Shown piece by piece: positions 10,084 through 21,279 of a DNA stretch of 64,000 nt. The translations under genes and the position numbers were made by a program. Numbering within the stretch: the first letter of the stretch is position 1; each line of letters begins with the position of its first letter. A model generated the notes under the pieces. The model searched no databases. It saw nothing but the letters and a program-made list of their open reading frames with translations, and was not told where the DNA came from. The stretch comes from Rhizopus sp. PT2906 (Eukaryota > Mucoromycota > Mucoromycetes > Mucorales > Rhizopodaceae), in contig JAMYHX010000183.1 of the NCBI GenBank assembly GCA_025529335.1, forward strand, positions 1 to 64,000, read 5' to 3'.

Positions 10084-11630
10084 ATGGAGTCATCAGGTGA
10101 TAAAAGATGGCAGAAAGCCAATTTGAGTTGTGTGACGTTAATATGAATGGATTAATAGATCGTAAATCTACAATGACCAGAAAAGAGCTGGAATACATGA
10201 GTCAGCGTATTAGAGATGGTCATAAAGATGCTGTTAAGTTCATTATCATCGACCAAAAGGTATTCGATGTTACTGAATTTATTCAAGATCACCCTGGTGG
10301 TGCACAAGTCTTGCTGACACACATCGGAAAAGATGCATCTGGTAATAAAATATAAAATTAAAGTGCGGGCCATGTTACTAACGTTACAAAGATGTCTTTC
10401 ACGCTATGCATCCTGATACAACCTATGAAGTACTCAATAATTATTACATTGGTGATATCGAACCTGCACCCGTTGAGAAAAATGCTTCTAGTCAATTTGC
10501 TGCAGAGATGCGTGAGCTTCGTGACAAGTTAAAGAACGAAGGCTACTTTCATTCGAGCAAGCTTTATTATACCTACAAGGTTCTTTCTACTCTTGCTATC
10601 GCTGCTGCCGGTCTTGCTCTCTTATACGCTTATGGTCGTTCATCTACCGTCGCTGTTGTCGCTTCGGCTATTACAGTAGGTATCTTTTGGCAACAATGTG
10701 GCTGGTTGGCCCACGATTTTGGTCACCATCAATGTTTCGAAGACCGTTCATGGAATGATGTTTTGGTCGTGTTTCTTGGTAACTTCTGTCAAGGATTTTC
10801 ATTGTCTTGGTAACAGATTTCATACAAAGAAACAAAACAGACATATTCTGATATGTTTTTTGTTTAGGTGGAAAAATAAGCACAACACACATCACGCTAG
10901 TACAAATGTACATGGACAAGATCCAGATATTGATACTGCTCCTATCTTGCTGTGGGATGAGTATGCATCTGCTGCCTACTATGCTTCTCTCGCTCAAGAA
11001 CCCACGATGATGTCTCGATTTTTGGCAGAGAGTGTCTTGCCTCATCAAACTCGCTATTACTTTTTTGTTCTCGCCTTTGCTCGTTTGTCCTGGGCCATTC
11101 AGTCCTTGATCTATTCATTCAACCGAGGTGCAATCAACAAATCTCGTCAATTAGCTCTTTTTGAACGCGCTTGTCTTGTCAGCCACTGGTTATTGTTTAT
11201 CTACTGTATTATTGCATGGTGTGGAAATGTTTACCAAATGATCTTGTTCTTTTTAGTCAGTCAAGCAACAACAGGTTATACTCTTGCCCTTGTCTTTGCC
11301 TTGAACCATAATGGTATGCCTGTTATCACTGAAGAGAAGGCAGAGTCTATGGAATTCTTTGAGATCCAAGTTGTCACTGGTCGTGATGTATCACTTTCAC
11401 CCATCGGTGATTGGTTTATGGGAGGATTAAACTACCAGATCGAGCACCACGTATTCCCCAATATGCCCAGACACAATTTGCCTAAAGTCAAGCCAATGGT
11501 AAAAGCACTCTGTCAGAAATATAACATCAACTATCATGATACAACATTCTTCAAGGGAACTTTGGAAGTATTAAAGACATTAGACATTACTTCCAAATTA
11601 TCTTTACAATTAAGCAAAAAGTCATTTTAA
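10084..11630 (+). CDS. Delta-6 fatty acid desaturase (cytochrome b5 fusion)
   Basis: The exons are 10084-10096, 10159-10341, 10392-10809 and 10868-11630, giving 458 residues. The first exon is only 13 nt. Splicing it to 10159 gives the N terminus 'MESSDRKSTMTRKELE', which fits the Mucor/Rhizopus family better than a start at the in-frame ATG at 10107. A cytochrome b5 domain with haem motif 'HPGG' is followed by three histidine boxes: 'HDFGHH', 'HNTHH', and 'QIEHH' with the Q that is typical of front-end desaturases. The enzyme introduces the delta-6 double bond into linoleate to make gamma-linolenic acid in the ER. Several hydrophobic spans fit an integral membrane protein. Family assignment is very strong; regiospecificity is inferred from close similarity to known Mucoralean delta-6 enzymes. 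Confidence 0.96.
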
Positions 11631-12135
11631 GAACATATCGTTTAGATACCTTTTTTTTCTTTCTATTTTAGATCATCTTTTTGTATACTAAAGTCCTTCT
11701 AATAAAATCATATGCTTATCTCTTTCTTTAAATGTGGCTACTGAACAATAATATCCACCAGCATAGTCATGTGTCTTTGTTGTTGTTAATCCTTTGCTGC
11801 ATAATAGATATCATTGGAGGAAGCAAATTAAACAGGAGCCCGGATAAATTTGAGCCAAGGGATATCCCCATACGATCATAGTAATACGTATGCATATTGA
11901 TAGTTGGGTTCTTTATGAAATGATTCAAATATAGCGTCAGAACCGCATGCATATTACAGCAAGTCAAAGCAATACATATTCATGTCTGAGAACGCCCTAA
12001 CCTTTGAAGGAAAGTGAATAGAGGCACTATAAGCGTCGGGTGTCTATTTTGGTTTAAAAGAGCGAATTTAACCTATTTTTTTATTTATTTATTTACTTGT
12101 CCTTTTCTCTCTCTTGTCTTTATCCAAGCAATAAA
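11631..12135. other. Intergenic region
   Basis: The desaturase 3' flank (T-rich, with AATAAAAT at about 11700) and the GDPD promoter (CT-rich from about 12070) occupy this space. The open frame at 11767-11967 on the minus strand shows no domain and is not called. Confidence 0.6.
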
Positions 12136-13202
12136 ATGTCTATTGACCAAAAGTTCAATATCCGTAAGAGTAATTAGTCTATAAAGTTGGATATATCTTC
12201 TCACATTATTCAAGATATTCCTGATGTTATTGCTCACAGAGGGTTTTCAGCCGAGAACCCTGAGAACACATTGATATCCTTTGAAAATGCCATTAAAGCA
12301 GGCACGACTGCATTAGAAGGAGGTATGGGCTCTTGTTGAACAAAGGAGCATGTCAAATATGCTCATACAAAAGCAGATATTAGATTAAGTAAAGACAATG
12401 AGATTGTCATGATGCATGATACAACGCTCAATAGAACCACGACCGGTCTTGGTCAAGTGCGTGAGCATGATTGGTATGGTGATATAGATCAATTGCTTAC
12501 AAAAGCAGAGCCACGACAGCCTATACCTAGATTGAATGATGTCCTTGATTTGATAACACAGCCCTATGTCAAGAAGGACCTCTATATGATCATTGATATC
12601 AAGGTAGAGGTGGTATAATAGGATAATAATTATTAGCTAACTCTTTCTTCACATAGTATGATAATCCCATTGAGATATTAGATGTATTACAAAAGCTACT
12701 TAGTTCGTACACACATAATCACCCTGACCTTAGTGATCGTTTGATCATTGGTATTTGGAACGTCGAATTCATGAAAAAAGCCAAGGAACTGTTCCCTCAT
12801 CACAAGCTATGTTTCATTGGCATTTCACTCCCTGCTGCGCGCACCCACTTTCTTGATACGGTCGATTGCCTTAGTTTACCCTTTGCCGCATTAGCTGACC
12901 AAGACGGCCAATCATTTATCAAGGAGGCCCACATGAAAAATAAGAAGGTATTTACTTGGACAATCAATGACCCGCTCCAGATGAAAACCTGTGTCCTCTG
13001 GCAAGTAGATGGCGTGATTGGTGACAGCGTGCCCAACTTGTTAAAATATGTTCAAGAACAGCCCAAGTCACTGAACAATCCAGAAGAGTATCAGTCATTT
13101 GTTGATTCGGACACTTATCTTCAGTCAAAGCGCACAAGGATCTACTTGTATTTATTGAAAAAAGCCATGTTTATAGCCAGTTGGAAATTCATCGGTCTTT
13201 AA
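12136..13202 (+). CDS. Glycerophosphodiester phosphodiesterase (Pgc1/GDPD type)
   Basis: The exons are 12136-12163, 12215-12322, 12377-12603 and 12657-13202, giving 302 residues. The catalytic GDPD motifs are intact: 'VIAHRGFSAENPENT' with the first His, Arg and Glu, then 'EGDIRLSKDNEIVMMHD' with the metal-binding acidic residues and second His, and 'MIIDIK'. Enzymes of this family cut glycerophosphodiesters. The yeast relative Pgc1 removes phosphatidylglycerol in a phospholipase C reaction. The C terminus ('YLYLLKKAMFIASWKF') is hydrophobic and could anchor the protein in the ER or lipid-droplet membrane. Its stop codon at 13200-13202 overlaps the stop of the opposing UFL1-like gene by two bases. 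Confidence 0.93.
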
Positions 13203-15884
13203 TAGGGCAATAAACAATGCTTTAAACCTAAAGTAACTAATTTTTGATAATCGCTTATGTGGTCTTGTCTATTGTTATCCACAATACTTGCGTGGGCCCT
13301 GTCTACGAGTGCTTGTTCTTCCTCTGTCAACTTATGCTCTAGTTGATTTAAAATAATGGGAACAAATTTGCCAGATACATAAAGTGGTAGCTGATGGTAT
13401 TTTAAGAATAATAATAATGAAACGAGGTGGAGGATTTGGGGCGCTGTCTCTTCTGAAATAATCGTTTGCTCCAATTGTTTATACAGTTGTTCATATACCA
13501 TCTTGTTTGTTTGTCTGTGACATATTTTAGATTGAATGTACTATACTCTTTTTAGTATTTTACCTTGTAGCATGTTCTTTATCGATGCTAGGCGAACCCT
13601 GGAATAAACGCTGTTGATCCTGCAAGAGAAACAGGTCGATAAAGGACGCAAGTTTCTATGAAGACAAGTTAAATTCATATCTTAAAAGCTGGAGCATGTT
13701 CAAATAAACCTTCTTTTTCAGCAACCCCTCCATCTCTAAAACGCCTGTCTTGTCGTACTTGTGATCGTTTTCTCGAATAAAGTAAGCAATTACAGATCGT
13801 TGCTGTTTAATATCTGTTATACTCTGTTTCGTTATATCCTCTGTTGATATACATAATGAAGTTGATTGCTCCACTTCTGCTCTACTGTAAGACTGATCCA
13901 AAATGATATAAAGGACAAAGTGATAGAGGAATTCTGTGCACTGATTTTTGAGCAAGTATTTTTCTAAACTTTTTCTTGCTGCCTCATCTATGTTGTTGTT
14001 GTATGAGCAATTTTTAAAATGAAGATGTTCATAGTAATACCTTCGAATAGACAAATGGCTTTATAATTGAAATAAATAGAGCTTCTCATGCTCACTAGTG
14101 TCTGATACTCTCTTGACTTTTGCTTCACTACCCAGCTATCACCATCCATTTTGATCTGTGCAGTATAAGGCGTCTGCATCATTTCATCAAACCTATCGTT
14201 CAATGGTTTTCTGACCAAAGGCAGAATTTTTTCTGCTAGATGATACGGACAATTGATAGCTTCTAGTGCTTTTATGATCTAAAGAAAAAGTATATAAGAG
14301 GTCTGATAAATACATGTCACATCTTGCTCTTACGGCTGGTTCCTGAAGACGATGCTTGTTATTGCGCGCTTGACCTTTGTGATCCTTTTGCTTTTGTCGC
14401 TGAGCTAAACTATACAGGTAATGTTGACACTCTTCTATGAGTGATTGGATATATTCAGGAGTCGTGACATATCCGCCTTCCAAGATGATGATTTTTCTGG
14501 TAGAGGCCAGCTCTTGTACACAAAGGTCAATAACTTTATTCACATCTTCGAGTGTAAGTGTATTGGGTAGCACGTCCTGATATAAATAAAATATTAGAAA
14601 AGGAAAAAAAAAAGGTTGATATGAAACGACAACTTACATTTACATCACAATAGTCTGTCATTGACTGTAATGCGTCCTTTGCGCTATCCTTGATCTGAGT
14701 TTTGATAATACACGAGTGTAATACATAATATGAATTGGGGTCATAATTATCCTTGACCAAGTCTACAGCATTATTAAATATGTATAAATTCTCCACCGTA
14801 TCGAAACCTAAAGGGAAAATGTGTTTAAATTTAACCTACAATGTATAAATAATATATGCATATATATTACTAATGAATCCATTAGAATCGAATATAGACT
14901 TTAACAAGTTGATCTGTCTCTTCTTGTAGTCTTTAGGCTCAAATAATCGTTGACTCCTCTTCCCTCGGATGATACCCAGACTTTTCTCTTTTATCACTTG
15001 TTCTACCCATACTACATAATTGTATGTAAGTGTGTTTATGAGATTATAATCTATATTTACAGTAAAAGATATCCTCTGGTATATCTAATGATTTCTGTAC
15101 CTTGAATAGAGCACATGGCCTATATATATGTATATATATAAATAGAGTCAATGTCATAAAGAGCATCTATTTAAACGTACTCTTCAATTGCGGACAATCT
15201 TTCTTCAACACGAACTTTGCCACGCTCCACATAATCTTTTGTCATTATGATGTCAGGTAACTGAGGATACTGAACGTAACCTTGCACAGCAGATAAAGTC
15301 TATTTTCACTACTTCATCAGCCTCTTCTTCTTTTCTTATTTCTTCTTTACTCACTAATTTCAACACATTATAAGGTAATTTCATGCTTTGAGATAATGAC
15401 ACGATCGATAGACTGCCTGCTTTGTTCAATTCTTTCTGAACATGTTTTGTAGTGTTGCTAATGAAAGATCTATTTTTTTTGTTGTTGTTTTTATTAAATG
15501 AATAAATAATAAAAGAAGAACACTTACTGAGTAACTATCAGATCATCCACTCGGGTCCATGTTTTGTCAGGAGATTTTTCGACCACTTGAGCAACAACGT
15601 ATTGTTCGATATTAAGCAACTTTGCTAGCTTTTCAATGGTCACCTTGCCTATTCGATACAAGAAAATGGTGTTGATATTGTATTTTGAAGGATGTAAAAA
15701 AAAAAGAGAGACTTTACTGTTCACTACTACCTTCTTTTTCAATATGTTTAACAATCGTCTGCTGAATGAATGTAGGATCCAAATAGTACTCTCCATCGAG
15801 TGTACGTGTAATGTCTTTTGGTAGTAGACCCTTTTGAAGTCCTTGTTCAATAAACTGAATAAATAGATCTCGTGGTACGGTCAT
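13199..15884 (-). CDS. UFL1: UFL1-like E3 UFM1-protein ligase
   Basis: This minus-strand gene has about ten exons. It starts at 15884 ('MTVPRDLFIQFIEQGLQKGL') and ends at 13199. Segments align in order with animal UFL1: the winged-helix N-terminal repeats ('GKVTIEKLAKLLNI', 'VQKELNKAGSLSIVSLSQ', 'LWVEQVIKEKSLGIIRGK'), the middle 'LTLEDVNKVIDLCVQELAS', and the C-terminal 'QILHLVSLLLFLKYH' followed by 'YVSGKFVPIIL'. Exons could be joined in frame, for example across 15730-15649 and through the intron giving 'LLKKKKLASFIDLF'. UFL1, with DDRGK1, attaches the ubiquitin-like UFM1 to ribosomal uL24 at the ER. Dikarya such as yeasts lack this system. The sequence is divergent but collinear over the whole length, so the call is good; the individual exon borders are less certain. 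Confidence 0.85.
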
Positions 15885-16103
15885 AAAGGAAGAAAGAAAT
15901 AAGCAAAAAGAAAGAAGAAGAAGGCAGAAAATTAGAGTGAGGTAAGTGATGCTGAGTTATTTTTGTATGTGTGTGTCTGGATGTCGTGTCAATAACTTTT
16001 GATAGCATGAAATTCCGAGCTTTTTTAAATTGTCAAAGAACTATCAACTTTGACCCCCTTCTTCCCTTTCCCTTTCTTTCTTTTATTTTTATCAATACAA
16101 ACA

Positions 16104-17163
16104 ATGAGCCTGACATTAAGAGATCAGCCTTTTGTCTTGTCGACTCTGCTTCTAGCAGCAGTAAAAATAGATAGAACACCAACATATACACAGATCTAAA
16201 TTAGCTTTTAAACATAGATAGGATGGATGATTGCATTTGTAGGAGCGTGTATGCTCAAAGTACTCAATGGCGTGTGGTGGATCATGTTGTATGAATTATT
16301 GATCATCGCAGCACAAACCATGATGACTATGTCAGGTTCTGTAGAACAATATCGTGTGACGGTAAGACATATATTTGCTTATTTTTTTTTTTGTGTGCAT
16401 TAATTGATTTAAGTAATAGATGATGACCTTATTGGCTACAAGTGTTCCACTGCTTACAATCCAGATTGATTATGTTATTCAATCAAGTCGATCGAATTTA
16501 TCTAGAGCACCAGCCAATACATATACAGCAGGGTACATTATACTGATCATTATGCAGGTATTTCATTGTATGTCCTTTATTGTGTAATGTTCATTGTTAA
16601 CCCTTTTTTTTTTTTGAAGTATGTATGGATATTAATATTTGGAAGTGATAAGTCGACATTTTTTGGAAGATGGGGACAAGCAAATCGTTCAATACGGAAA
16701 GAGGGGGTTATTGTAGAGAAAGATGATAGATCCAAGCGAATTGTTCCTGTTATTCTGAGTAAGTGTTTGTGATATCTATCGAGAAGAGAGATCAAACTAA
16801 TTTAACCCTCCCCCCAAGCTGAGCCTTGTCCTCCTTCTGTTGGTACTGATTTTGTCGAAAAAGTTCAAGCATTGCATACATGTAATATTTCTTTTAGTAT
16901 AAAGAAAGAAGATTTAATTATTTATATATAGACCAAGCCAATTCAGATGATCCTAATGAATTAAGCTTTGAAAAAGGAGAGATATTAGAAGTAGCAGATA
17001 GAAAAGGGAATTGGTGGCAAGCAAAAAAGAGTGATGGTACGATTGGCATTATACCCAGTAATTATGTAAGTAATGTATAGGTATATACACTTTTTTTTTT
17101 TTTTTACTCATTAATACATGTATATTTTTATAGTTCATTGTTGTTGACAAAGAAAATGTTTAA
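16104..17163 (+). CDS. SHO1: Sho1-type osmosensor (four TM segments plus SH3)
   Basis: Exon 1 is 16104-16160 and exon 2 starts at 16218 ('AAIGWMIAFVGACMLK'). Further exons run to the stop at 17161-17163. Four membrane spans are visible: 'LSTLLLAAIGWMIAFVGAC', 'WWIMLYELLIIAAQTMM', 'MMTLLATSVPLLTIQIDYV' and 'YIILIIMQYVWILIF'. A cytoplasmic linker and a C-terminal SH3 domain follow ('DDPNELSFEKGEILEVADRK', 'GIIPSNYF'). Sho1 sits in the plasma membrane and uses its SH3 domain to recruit the Pbs2 MAPK kinase in the HOG pathway. This is the complete family architecture with no broken motif. It is transcribed away from UFL1, and the two starts are about 220 bp apart. Confidence 0.93.
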
Positions 17164-17317
17164 AATGACAAAGTTTATTATTACTACGAGTTAGGAGAAC
17201 CACAGTTTCTACACTTTAAATTCAGACAATGTTGGTTCTTTCTGATAAAGAAATAAAACTTACCTGCATCATAGTTTACTTTATCAATACCCACCTTAGG
17301 GCAAGAACGTTGCATCA

Positions 17318-18851
17318 TCAGGTGGCATAGAGCGGAGTTTTTTTTGAGGAAGAGGCTTTAATATATGTTGAAGAACGCTTGAGGGTTTGCCTCTGAAATC
17401 TTGAAGGGCGACAAAGTGCTTGTCGATGACTCTCCATGATTGCTTTGAAATTCAAAACAGTTACTAAATCCTTATTCCACTGACTTCTGGGCTCCAAACA
17501 TTCTTGATTTGTGCATCTAAGAAAAGGAGTTATTGAGATAGTTGTCTACATTTTAAAAATTAAGAATATGTTACCCTTGGAGTCCGTGACACAAGACTAT
17601 AGGCTGGCGTGTTCGTGGATTAGGGACTTTTGCAAACTTTTCTAATTCTCCATTTTTGCAGGTGGGACAAAGGGAAGACGTCTTGTGTTTATCGATCAAC
17701 TAAACAGAAAAACCATACTTCTTCAATATTCTTCGCATACCCTTTTCACGGATTGGCACATGATACTTTTGGTTTGCAGCAGACCAATCTCCAATAACGA
17801 TGACAGAGTCATTTCCGAACTTCTTTCGAATTTTTGCTGATAGTCGGCTGTCAGACTGCTGTTTGTTGACGATTGAAGATAACTTCATCTTTCGGAAAGG
17901 AAACAAATCATTTCTGTGGCGTTATTTGTCTTCATTTGAGTAATATGTGGACAATATCCCATGAACTCTTGCTCTGGCTTTCAAGTACTCGGCAAATTGA
18001 AGAACGTTAAGCGTCGAAGCTGGATGCTTCGAAAGATATGCTTCAGATTGTTTTATTTCTTCAGGTTTCGTATTTTGATGCAATTTACTGAATTTCCTCG
18101 ATTTGGTTTCTTTGGCCCTTTGGTTAAAAGTATACCGATAGAAATTGCAACAACTTTATTAATGACTGTTTAATGATATCGATAGTATATTTATATGCAA
18201 TAAGACAGATAGTGCCACCATTCAACTTGTTTATATATTGACATTCATCATCGTTTTTCATACGTATTCCCTTAGTACCACCTTTGGAAGTTTCTTTGTT
18301 TTGTTTCAGTACCGAGACACCAATACTACCAGTCTGGATCATACCTTGAAATTTCATTATTTTTGATTTGCCTTGATCTTTTAATGCTTTGCTTGATAAA
18401 TTGACCACTTTGCCCCAAATAAGCGTTTTATCAAGTTTCGACTGAGGACTGTCTAATACAATATGGTGATTCAAGATCATCGTATTGATGGTCATATAGC
18501 AAGGTATATAGGTTTTTCTTAAAGGAAAGCACGTAAATGATTTGTGTCCAGACTGTTTACAAAGTTTTGTCATCGTGTAGTATGCCTTTAAGTGATTGAG
18601 AGGGTTGGCCTTACAATCGTAATAAATACTTCCATTCTTGAATTTATAATTAGAGCCGTAGGTGCTGAAGAGTTCTCGGATATAAGAAATTTTTTCATCA
18701 TCTAAAAGATCTGTGGGCAAGTTCTGAGTATTTCCAGATGCAAGCATGAGCTTTAAGCGTTTACAGGGCTCCGTAATTTCTTTGTAAATGATGCCACTTA
18801 TCCCCTTGTTGGACTTCTTCTCCTTGCACAGTTCTTGCTTTCTACTTTTGA

Positions 18852-18894
<43 letters not shown>

Positions 18895-19356
18895 CCAGTC
18901 AGTTAGTTGAGGAACATACGGAATCGACTGCCGAATTGCAATGCAACAGCATTTTTGTACGCCGTATCGATTTTTAGTACATTCGTATGCTGCGATTTGA
19001 TGTATATTCTTGAGTGTTATAGGATAATAACCGCTTAATTGGCAATATTCTTTCATGTGCTTCCCGATCAATTCTCTGAATTCCTTTGTTTCAGGCGTCT
19101 TTATACGATTATTATTTTTCTGCTTGATAAGCGAAATGAAAACCTGGACGTAGAAATCCTTTTGGGAATACTTTTTTAAATCTAATGATTTGTCCTTATA
19201 GAGTTCATTGATAAATATGAATTTTGTTAATGCAAAAGTATGTCTGACAAGTGTATTAGTGGTTGAAACAAGTTCTTTTAGTCTTGGTATGTACTCAGTC
19301 TTCCAGCCAAGCCCAGACACGGAACTGTTGATGGTTATTACTTTTAAAGGAGTCAC
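17318..19356 (-). pseudogene. Fanzor1 (eukaryotic TnpB-like) relic, RuvC-I segment missing
   Basis: A minus-strand frame from 19356 to 18124 carries the long N-terminal part of Fanzor1 proteins, including 'FTCFPLRKTYIPCYMTINT' and the strand 'IMKFQGMIQTGSIGVSVLK'. In another frame (18130-17910) comes 'AKETKSRKFSKL' and 'EYLKARARV'. Then come 'VIVIGDWSA', 'GMRRILKKYGFSV', the zinc ribbon 'CPTC...C...C', and the RuvC-III segment 'QWNKDLVTVLNF'. An intron at about 17520-17575 splits the zinc finger. Breaks visible: a frame change near 18130, in-frame stops at 'NEDK*RHRND' and 'GFSV*LIDK', and replacement of the expected DPG-containing RuvC-I stretch by unrelated residues. A 36-A tract encodes 12 lysines. 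By analogy Fanzors are transposon-carried RNA-guided DNA nucleases; this copy should be inactive. Confidence 0.82.
18857..18892. repeat. 36-nt T (A) homopolymer inside the Fanzor relic
   Basis: An uninterrupted run of 36 T on the plus strand reads as 12 lysine codons in the minus-strand frame, which stays open on both sides. A multiple-of-three expansion keeps the frame. It could be an expanded lysine run or an assembly artefact, since long homopolymers are error-prone. Confidence 0.85.
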
Positions 19357-19659
19357 TTTAGATTAAGATATTAGACATATAAACTTATGAACAACAAAAA
19401 AAAGTAAAGAAGAGAAAAAATGATATCGACTAATAACAACATTTCCAGACTTACACTTGTAATGACTTTGTATTCAATCATTGAGACTGCTTTGCTTCTG
19501 TTCTCAAGGTAGGCATATTATTGAAGATGGCATTATGAAAGGATTCATATTATGAAAGCTCTCTCACATCATCTAAATTCGTAGCAATATTCCAACAAAA
19601 TAGACGCTACGTGCACGTACCTGAAATAGTCTAGTAGTGGCCAAGTATATCTGAAAGCG
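19357..19659. other. Gap between the Fanzor relic and the IS630-type relic
   Basis: About 300 bp holds no open frame of note. It may be inside one composite element, but no terminal inverted repeat was found by eye. Confidence 0.4.
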
Positions 19660-19960
19660 GGTTACAAAAGCATATGAAGGAGAAAATCAGACTATTTTTA
19701 AAAAGTTCAAGTGTACACACTATGGATAGAGATGCTACAAGAAACATTGAGTTTCGTTATAAGATAATAACAGAATGGAAAGCCGCTGGAGTTGATTTCC
19801 AAAACAATTGTGTCTTTATCGATGAAGCTGGATTCAATTCCCATCAAATTAAAAGTAGAGCTTGATCTGTTAAGGGTACTCCATCACAAGTGAAAGCTCC
19901 AGCACAAAAAGGTGTTAATATCAGCGTTGTAGGATGTAAATCTCTATTTGGACTATACAT
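19660..19960 (+). mobile_element. IS630/Tc1-mariner-type transposase fragment
   Basis: The central DDE region of an IS630-like transposase is visible: 'IEFRYKIITEWKAAGVDFQN', 'CVFIDEAGFNSHQIKSRA', then a TGA stop in place of the usual Trp, and 'SVKGTPSQVKAPAQKG' with 'VNISVVGC'. The 'FIDEAGF' Asp is the second catalytic acid in this family. Both ends are missing, so this is a dead fragment. It lies about 300 bp from the Fanzor relic, on the opposite strand. Fanzor genes are often carried by DNA transposons, so the two may once have been one element; that is inference. Confidence 0.75.
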
Positions 19961-20840
19961 TTTCCAAAAATAGAGCCATTGAAGCCTTATGATGTTGCAA
20001 AGATTGAGAAAGAGTTTCTTTTACCCGGAACGCAAAAAGCCAGCACCAAGAACAAAGGATACTCGTTCTGGCTGTACGGATCGCCCTGCTCCTTTTTCCT
20101 GGAAGCACTTTAGGAAGCTTATCGATGACGTGCGCGGATCCGAGCATGAATAGTTGAATGATGATTTGTTTCATGTCTGCAAGCTGAATGTGTCATCACG
20201 CCTTGTCAAAGCAGTCATTGATGATACCAAAAGACAACATGGTATCACAAAGGAGACTGTCTGGGCAGGTGTTCCTGGTGATACTCAGCTGTATGCTATT
20301 GAAGGTCTTGAGACTAAGGCAGCACCTTATATTCCTCTTCGCGCTTGTGTTGGCTCTGGAGGGCAAACATGCTTCTTGAGTATTACTGGAGCTACATCCG
20401 TAGATCGAGCAAGAAGTAGTCTACTGTTAATGGTAGCAAAGGTATGATTATCATTTTACTTTAGTTTTTGCTTACTAATGGTTTATTTAGAAGCTCAGGT
20501 TGTAAACCAAGTAGTCGAAGGCTCTACCTACGAGTCGCGTATGACGGCTACTGAGTCTGTCCAGTAAGTGTTGTCAAAAGACTAATATAGTGTTTGGTGC
20601 AAGTATGCCAACAAGTTATTAGTAGTTGAAATAATGCCGAGAAAGAACCGGCATTTGATATTGATGTTAGTACTGAGTGCACTGTCACTGGCCCTCTCAA
20701 ACAATTGCTTGGAATGAGATTGGCCGATAAAGGTAAGGTTGCTTTATTCGCTTTTAATAATAAACTAATCGCATATGTAGGTAAGCAAAAGACATCAGCC
20801 AAAAGAAAAAAAAAGCCGAAAACGAAGAAGAATATGATGA
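19961..20840 (+). pseudogene. Unrecognised decayed gene fragment
   Basis: One plus-strand frame runs from about 19990 through a single TAG stop near 20151 into a well-preserved stretch at 20154-20447 ('LNVSSRLVKAVIDDTKRQHG', 'GDTQLYAIEGLETKAAPYIP', 'GATSVDRARSSLLLMVAK'). It is followed by a plausible intron at about 20442-20490 and a further coding-like piece to about 20560. The continuity across the stop suggests a once-real gene. I do not recognise the family. It could be host sequence captured in the transposon island, or part of a larger element. Confidence 0.4.
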
Positions 20841-21279
20841 ATAAAACTCAAGATTTTGTCTGCCCTTTGTTTCTTTTCTTTTTGTTCTCTTTAAACTTTT
20901 TATGAATAATTACTTGAAGGAATAAAATAAGCATATTATAAACCAAAACAATAAGCCCTGCTCTAAAGAAGAGTGTTTTATTATAATGAAAGGAATCAAA
21001 AAGAAGTATATAAAGGAATAAAATATCGTAAAAAATGAACAATGAACCAATAAAATATAACGGAAAGCACAAGATGAACGAATGAATGCATGAGGTAATT
21101 TTTGAGAATTATGACCTATCCGTGATCAAGTTACTGGACAAAACGATTTAATTCTTTTTGGCAAAATGCATTTGTTCAGTAAATTGATCGCGAATAGTGA
21201 ATGTGTGTTGTGTGTATATTTAAATATGAATGCAATGAAAAAAAGAGAGAGAGGAAATATAAGCAGTTGTAAAACATAA
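20841..21279. other. Intergenic region
   Basis: AT-rich sequence in which I see nothing I can support. The open frame at 20848-21072 on the minus strand is hydrophobic low-complexity sequence. Confidence 0.5.

Noticed and set aside
10107..10158. ATG at 10107 as start of the desaturase
   Set aside because: The leader it adds is not family-like, while splicing 10096 to 10159 gives the expected N terminus from the ATG at 10084.
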